Positions 59,224-64,000 of a stretch of DNA of 64,000 nucleotides are shown here, one piece after another. This DNA is from Myxococcus sp046520405 (GTDB taxonomy: Bacteria > Myxococcota > Myxococcia > Myxococcales > Myxococcaceae), in the NCBI GenBank assembly GCA_046520405.1, contig JBKGHI010000018.1, positions 1 to 64,000 on the forward strand, read 5' to 3'. The notes below the pieces were generated by a model. That model saw nothing but the letters and a program-made list of their open reading frames with translations. It ran no database searches and was not told the origin of the DNA. The number at the start of each line of letters is the position of its first letter. Position 1 is the stretch's first letter. A program made the position numbers and the translations under genes.

Positions 59224-60582
59224 TCAGGGGCTCGGAAGCGTCAGCAGCACCCGAGCGCCCGGGCCCGCGCTCTCCACCACGCGTGCATCTCCACCGTGCC
59301 CTCGAGCCACCTCTCGCACGAGGCTGAGCCCCAAGCCCACGCCCCCCGCGTCACGTTCCAGTCGGTGGAAGGGCGTGAAGACGTCTTCCCGGTGGGCCTC
59401 GGGAATGCCCCGGCCCGCGTCCTGGACCGCGACCTCCCACTGCGACTCACGGCGCGCCAACTCCAGCCGCACCTCGGAACCTCGGGGCGCATAGCGGAGG
59501 GCATTCGCCAGCAGGTTGTCCACCGCGCGACGGACCGCCATCGCATCCATCCGGCAGGCGGCCTCGTCGGGCCCCACCACGCGCAGGGCCACGCCGCGAA
59601 GGTCCGCCTCGGCCCGGGCCCCCGCGACGGCCTCCTCCAGCAGGACGCGCAAGTCGCCCTGCTGCACGTCGAGCGCGCCCCCCGCCGCGGACAGCTCCAA
59701 CAACGCATCCGCCACGCTGGACAGGCGGTCCACCTCGCGCCGGTTCTCCTCCAGCACGTTGCGCAGCTCTTCCGCGCTGCGCTCGCGCCGCAGCGCCAGG
59801 TCCAGGCCGGTGCGCATCAACGCCAGGGGCGTGCGCAGCTCATGTGCGGCACGTGCGATGAGGCGCTCTTGCGCTTCACGCGCCACGCGCACGCGAAACG
59901 CGGCCTCCGTCAGCGCCAGCCGCACCTCCGTGATTTCGTCCCGAGGCTCGTTCTCGGACGCGGGTGCCACCATGCCGCCATCGCGTGAGCGAGCCACCTG
60001 CTCCGCGATGCCATGCAGCCGCCGCGCGAGCCCCTTCGCCTGCCAGCCCTGGATGCCAATCAGCACGCCGCCCAGCAACAGCGCCAGCACCGTGGCCACG
60101 GAGGTGAAGGTCCCCACCGACTGGTCCACCGCCCCCAGGGACGCCACCAGCTGAAGGACGTGCGGCACGCCTTGTGGCGAGCGCACCTGCACCGTCAGCA
60201 CGCGCAGCCGGCTGCCCGTGCCGACGCTCCGCGTCTCCAGCCGTGACGTGGGCCCGGCCTCGGGGAGCACCCGTTCGGAGACGGTGGGCGATTCGGGCGG
60301 GAAGACGCCCAGCAGCGTTCCATCCGGTCCGTAGAGCCGCGTGGCGGGCACGAAGGCGCGCACCTCGCCCGCCAGCGGGGACGGCTCCACGTGCAGATGC
60401 GGTCTCCCGTCCGGGGCGTCGAAGAGGCTCACGCTCTCCGCCGCGGCCTGCGACAGGAGGGCCTCATCCGTGGCGCGTTCGAGCACCACGCGGAACACCT
60501 GGACGGCCACGCCCAGCGCGGCGGCCACCGCCACCACGGGCACCACCGCGCCCCACAGCCACATCCGCCGGACCAGCCTCAT
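59224..60582 (-). CDS. Sensor histidine kinase
   Basis: 452 residues from ATG 60582, overlapping the regulator by ATGA. Two membrane spans (about 8-28 and 160-182) enclose a periplasmic sensor region; a HAMP-like linker follows. H-box A-H-E-L-R-T-P-L (phosphorylated His), N-box L-L-A-N-A-L-R-Y-A, G1 D-A-G-R-G-I-P and G2 G-V-G-L-G-L-S-L. It phosphorylates the adjacent response regulator. Signal unknown; a metal is inferred from the downstream-strand partner pump. Confidence 0.93.
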   Translation of the reverse strand: MRLVRRMWLWGAVVPVVAVAAALGVAVQVFRVVLERATDEALLSQAAAESVSLFDAPDGRPHLHVEPSPLAGEVRAFVPATRLYGPDGTLLGVFPPESPTVSERVLPEAGPTSRLETRSVGTGSRLRVLTVQVRSPQGVPHVLQLVASLGAVDQSVGTFTSVATVLALLLGGVLIGIQGWQAKGLARRLHGIAEQVARSRDGGMVAPASENEPRDEITEVRLALTEAAFRVRVAREAQERLIARAAHELRTPLALMRTGLDLALRRERSAEELRNVLEENRREVDRLSSVADALLELSAAGGALDVQQGDLRVLLEEAVAGARAEADLRGVALRVVGPDEAACRMDAMAVRRAVDNLLANALRYAPRGSEVRLELARRESQWEVAVQDAGRGIPEAHREDVFTPFHRLERDAGGVGLGLSLVREVARGHGGDARVVESAGPGARVLLTLPSP

Positions 60583-61259
60583 CGCGAGCCCTCGACCACG
60601 AGGCGGAAGCCCACCCCGCGCACCGCCTGGATGGACACGCCCTCCGCGCCCACGTCCGTCAGCTTCGTGCGCACGTAGCCCACGTAGACGTCCACGATGT
60701 TGGGAGGCCCGTCGAAGCTGGGGCCCCACACCTTGGCCAGCAGGCTGGAGCGGGTGTGGACCTCCCCCGTCCGCGAGGCGAACTCCCCCAGCAGGGCGAA
60801 CTCGCGGCCCGTCAGCGTCACCTCCCGGTCGCCACACGTCAGCGTGCGCCGCCGGGCGTCAATCTGGATGGGTCCCACGCTCCAGGACTGCGCCTGGCCC
60901 TCGGCGCGGCGGTGGAGTGCCTCCAGCCGCGCGAGCAGTTCCTCGAAGGCGAAGGGCTTCACCAGGTAGTCGTCCGCGCCAGCGCGCAGGCCGGTCACCC
61001 GCTCGCCCACCGTGCCGCGCGCGGTGAGCATCAGCACCGGCGTCGTCAACCCGCGCTCACGCCAGCGGCGCAGCAGCGCCACGCCGTCCATGCCGGGCAA
61101 GGCCCAGTCGAGGATGATGGCGTCGTAGGCCACCTCGCCTGCCTGGTCGAGCGCGTCCTCCGCCGTGCGACAGGTGTCCACGAGGTGGCCCTCCTCCCCG
61201 AGGCCCCGCCGGAGCAGGTTCGCCATCCGCTCCTCGTCCTCGACCAGCAGCAGCCTCAC
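60579..61259 (-). CDS. OmpR/PhoB-family response regulator
   Basis: 226 residues. Receiver domain with V-E-D-E-E, phospho-accepting Asp in I-I-L-D-W-A-L-P-G, T-A-R and K-P-F-A; C-terminal winged helix with V-T-L-T-G-R-E-F-A-L-L and V-D-V-Y-V-G-Y-V-R. ATGA overlap with the kinase, and 22 bases after the RND pump gene, so probably regulates the pump (CusRS/CzcRS-like). Confidence 0.95.
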   Translation of the reverse strand: MRLLLVEDEERMANLLRRGLGEEGHLVDTCRTAEDALDQAGEVAYDAIILDWALPGMDGVALLRRWRERGLTTPVLMLTARGTVGERVTGLRAGADDYLVKPFAFEELLARLEALHRRAEGQAQSWSVGPIQIDARRRTLTCGDREVTLTGREFALLGEFASRTGEVHTRSSLLAKVWGPSFDGPPNIVDVYVGYVRTKLTDVGAEGVSIQAVRGVGFRLVVEGSR

Positions 61260-61281
61260 GGCACCGCCCTCCTCCGCGCCA

Positions 61282-64000
61282 TCATGCCTGAACCTGGGTC
61301 CGCCGCCCGCCCGCGAACCAGGGGTAGAGCGTGGGGAGGATGACCAGGGTCAGCAGCGTGGAGGTGACCAGCCCGCCCACCACCACGGTGGCCAGGGGCC
61401 GCTGAACCTCCGCGCCCACGCCTCGCGCCAGCATCATCGGAATGAACCCCAGCGCCGCCACCAGCGCCGTCATCAGCACCGGACGGGCCCGCTCGCGCGC
61501 CGCCAGCACCACGGCCTCCGCGGGCGAGTGGCCGCCCGCTTCGAGCCGCTGCTCGCGCGACATCAACACGACGCCGTTGAGCACCGCGATGCCGGACAGC
61601 GCGATGAAGCCCACCGCGGCGGAGATGGACACGGGCAGGTCCCTGGCCGCCAGCGCCATCATGCCCCCCACGCACGCGAAGGGGACGTTGGCGAAGATGG
61701 CCAGCGCGGGGCGCAGGCGGCGGAAGGCGAACAGCAGCACGGCGAAGATGAGGAGGGCCACGGCGGGAAGCACCAGCGAAAGCCTTTGCCGCGCCTCGGT
61801 CAAGGTCTCGTACTGGCCGCCCCACTCGAGCCGGTAGCCGTCAGGCGGAGCGAGCGACTGCTCCACGCGGGCCCGTGCCCGCTCCACCACCGAACCCAGG
61901 TCCGCGCCGCGCACGTTGAAGCCCACCACCAGCCGCCGCTGTCCCCCTTCCCGACTGACCAGCCCGGGCGAGGACGTCAGGCGCACGTCCGCCACGCGCG
62001 ACAATGGAACGAGGCCGCCCGTCTCGGTGGGGACAGGCAGGTCGGCGAGCGAGAAGGCGTCCTGCGCCCCCATCAGCCGCAAGACGATGGGGACACGCAC
62101 CGCGCCGTCCCAGGTGGCCCCAACCTCCACGCCACTGCGGACCGAGCGCACCGCCTCCAGCACGTCCACCGCGCCCAGCCCCGCTCGCGCCGCGTCCAGC
62201 GGACGGGGCGCCACCTCGAAGAGCGGCACCTCTGGCGGAGCGAGGACGCGCACGTCCACCGCGCCGGGCTCCTCGCTCAACATCGCCGCCGCCTTGCGGG
62301 CCAGCCGGCTCAGCTCGCCCGGGTCCTCGCCGTAGATGCTGAGCGCCACGTCCGTCACCGCGCCGCCCAGCAGCTCGTTGAAGCGCATCTGGATGGGCTG
62401 GGTGAAGGCCGGCTCGCCACCCGGTGCGCGCGCGTCGAGCACCTGCTCCATCTCCGCGATGAGCGACTCGCGGGTGAGCCCCGGCCGCCACGCGTCACGG
62501 GGCGCCAACGCCACGAAGACGTCCGCCATCTCCAGGCCCATGATGTCGGTGGCCACCGCGGGGCTGCCCACGCGCGAGACGACCTGCCGCACCTCCGGGA
62601 TGGCGTCGAGCAGCGTGCGCTCCATCCTGCCCGCCTCAATCACGGCGGCCTCCAGGCTGATGTCTGGCGCGCGGGTGGTCTGGATGACCATGTCCCCTTC
62701 ATCCAACTGCGGCGTGAACTCCGTGCCCGCGCGGCCGAACAGCCAGCCGCCCACGCCCAGCAGGAGTACGGCGACGGCCGCCACGGGGATGCGCGAGCGC
62801 ACGCTCCGGCCGAGCACCGGCGCATAGAGCCGCTCGAACCAGCGGACCAGCAGCGGCTCCCGCGCGGGGACGTGCTCGGGGCGAATCAGCCAGCTCGCGG
62901 CGGCGGGGATGAAGGTCAACGACAGCACCAGCGCGGTGGCCAGCGCGAAGACGACCGTCATCGCCATGGGCCGGAACATCTTCCCGTCCACCCCTCGCAG
63001 GGACAGGATGGGCAGGTACACCAGCAGGATGATGAGCACGGAGAAGAAGACAGGCCGGGCCAACGACACGGCGGTCTCCTCGACGTGCTCCCGGGGCTCG
63101 CGCTGTTTCTCCTCGGGCGTCAGGTGGGCCAGGCGGTGGAACAGGCCTTCCACCATCACCACGGCGCCGTCCACCAGCAGGCCGAAGTCGATGGCCCCCA
63201 GGCTCATCAAGTTGCCGGGGATGTCGAGCGCCACCATGGCGGAGGTCGCGCCCAGCATGGACAGGGGAATGGCGGACGCGACGAGCAAGCCGGCGCGCAC
63301 GCTCCCCAGCAACAGGAAGAGCACGCCCACGACGAGCAGGCCACCTTCCAGCAGGTTCTTTCCCACCGTCTTCACGGTGCCGCGCACCAACGTGGCGCGG
63401 TCATAGACGACGTCCAGGCGCACGTCCTCCGGCAGCAGGGCGCGCACCTCAGGCAGCGCGGCGGAGATGTCTCCCGTCACCGCGAGCGCGTTGGCGTCCC
63501 GCAGCATCTGCACCATCACGTACACCGTCTCGCCGCGGCCATTGGACGTGGCGCTGCCGATGCGTGGCAGCGAACCCTCCGTCACCTCGGCCACGTCCCC
63601 CAGGCGCACGGCCGGTGCGCCGGCGCGGGGAATCAGCGCCTCGGTCAGGTCCGCCGGTCCCCGAGGCCTCGCCACCGCGCGAATCAGGACATGGCGTTCC
63701 CCCACCGGGAGGCTCGCACCGGGCGCGCTGCCCGTGGCGCGCTCCAGGGCGTCCCGAAGTTGCGCGAGCGTCACACCTCGCTGGGCCAGCCGGACCGCGT
63801 CCGCGCGGACTTCCAGCGTGCGCTGCTGACCACCCCAACTGTTGACCTCCACCACGCCGGGCACCGAGCGCAGGCGGGGCGCCACCCGAAGCTGTGTCAG
63901 CTCGAGTAGCTGCGCCCCAGTGCGCTCCGGCGACGACAACGTGAAGTGGAACACCTCGCCCAGACCACCGGTGAGCGGGCCCAGCTCCGGCGGGTCCACG
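61282..64000 (-). CDS. Heavy-metal-type RND efflux transporter (CzcA/CusA), partial
   Basis: At least 905 residues; the N-terminus lies beyond the window. Hydrophobic spans and two porter halves match RND pumps. The heavy-metal subgroup motif in helix 4, D-F-G-L-L-V-D-G-A-V, together with G-T-E-F-T-P-Q-L-D-E-G-D and R-A-P-D-I-S-L, marks the CzcA/CusA family. It should expel divalent or Cu/Ag cations across both membranes with an adaptor and TolC-like partner presumably encoded beyond the edge. First gene of an operon with the response regulator and kinase. Substrate cannot be told. Confidence 0.92.
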   Translation of the reverse strand, partial: VDPPELGPLTGGLGEVFHFTLSSPERTGAQLLELTQLRVAPRLRSVPGVVEVNSWGGQQRTLEVRADAVRLAQRGVTLAQLRDALERATGSAPGASLPVGERHVLIRAVARPRGPADLTEALIPRAGAPAVRLGDVAEVTEGSLPRIGSATSNGRGETVYVMVQMLRDANALAVTGDISAALPEVRALLPEDVRLDVVYDRATLVRGTVKTVGKNLLEGGLLVVGVLFLLLGSVRAGLLVASAIPLSMLGATSAMVALDIPGNLMSLGAIDFGLLVDGAVVMVEGLFHRLAHLTPEEKQREPREHVEETAVSLARPVFFSVLIILLVYLPILSLRGVDGKMFRPMAMTVVFALATALVLSLTFIPAAASWLIRPEHVPAREPLLVRWFERLYAPVLGRSVRSRIPVAAVAVLLLGVGGWLFGRAGTEFTPQLDEGDMVIQTTRAPDISLEAAVIEAGRMERTLLDAIPEVRQVVSRVGSPAVATDIMGLEMADVFVALAPRDAWRPGLTRESLIAEMEQVLDARAPGGEPAFTQPIQMRFNELLGGAVTDVALSIYGEDPGELSRLARKAAAMLSEEPGAVDVRVLAPPEVPLFEVAPRPLDAARAGLGAVDVLEAVRSVRSGVEVGATWDGAVRVPIVLRLMGAQDAFSLADLPVPTETGGLVPLSRVADVRLTSSPGLVSREGGQRRLVVGFNVRGADLGSVVERARARVEQSLAPPDGYRLEWGGQYETLTEARQRLSLVLPAVALLIFAVLLFAFRRLRPALAIFANVPFACVGGMMALAARDLPVSISAAVGFIALSGIAVLNGVVLMSREQRLEAGGHSPAEAVVLAARERARPVLMTALVAALGFIPMMLARGVGAEVQRPLATVVVGGLVTSTLLTLVILPTLYPWFAGGRRTQVQA

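Noticed and set aside
1..64000. CRISPR arrays, rRNA genes, prophage, complete insertion sequence
   Set aside because: No evenly spaced direct repeats, rRNA cores, phage structural genes or intact transposase with paired ends were seen.

Overview
The window looks like chromosome from a fruiting myxobacterium (Myxococcus, Corallococcus or a relative). The sequence is GC-rich with strongly GC-biased third codon positions. It carries many small lipoproteins with Cys-rich or Pro/Thr-rich tails, a lidless Hsp70, a membrane chemoreceptor, multidomain polyketide/fatty-acid enzymes and scattered secondary-metabolism helper genes. The taxonomic guess is inference; no rRNA is present.

Layout. 1-7.5 kb: small lipoproteins and hypotheticals, a fatty acid desaturase, tRNA-Arg(CCT), a frameshifted JAMM-motif lipoprotein and a decayed IS5-family transposase; this is the most degraded part. 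7.7-11.6 kb: biosynthetic helpers with no assembly line nearby, namely a CmlA-like diiron hydroxylase, APS kinase, type II thioesterase and Sfp-type phosphopantetheinyl transferase. 11.8-16.0 kb: a four-gene operon for a processive family 2 glycosyltransferase, a HlyD-like coiled-coil protein, a TolC-like exported coiled-coil protein and a secreted beta-rich protein, probably making and exporting a polysaccharide. 16.2-17.8 kb: a metallo-beta-lactamase/Rieske fusion. 18-35 kb: mostly housekeeping and envelope genes, including a ConA-like lipoprotein, TerC, tRNA-Val(CAC), an Hsp70/SCP2/phasin-like operon, a UvrD-type helicase, a repeat lipoprotein, NlpC/P60, a second glycosyltransferase, a zinc-ribbon repeat protein, a ComEA-like protein, aspartokinase and histidine ammonia-lyase.

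35-46 kb: a PhoX-like pseudogene, a frameshifted methyltransferase and then the most striking locus, a minus-strand operon of three genes. Gene 1 encodes ACP-ACP-enoyl reductase (FabL type). Gene 2 encodes a 2175-residue hotdog-AT-KS-CLF-KR-DH synthase. Gene 3 encodes a three-His-box fatty acid desaturase. Together they hold every activity needed for a fully reducing iterative PUFA-synthase-like pathway in an unusual arrangement. A perfect 18-bp palindrome lies about 110 bp upstream of the first gene.

46-64 kb: a Gfo/Idh/MocA oxidoreductase (frameshifted near its 3' end), a GFA-like protein, a GH13 enzyme, a compact operon of a 198-residue unknown, a radical SAM/SPASM protein and a SUMF1/FGE-like protein, a stand-alone E2 acyltransferase domain, a 7TM chemoreceptor, a UvrA2-type protein, and an operon of a heavy-metal RND pump (cut by the window end), response regulator and sensor kinase.

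Four otherwise well-conserved genes are broken by what look like one-base indels, three of them single missing C/G bases. Either the assembly has small indel errors or these genes are recently decayed. These are flagged separately from the clearly degraded IS and PhoX remnants.
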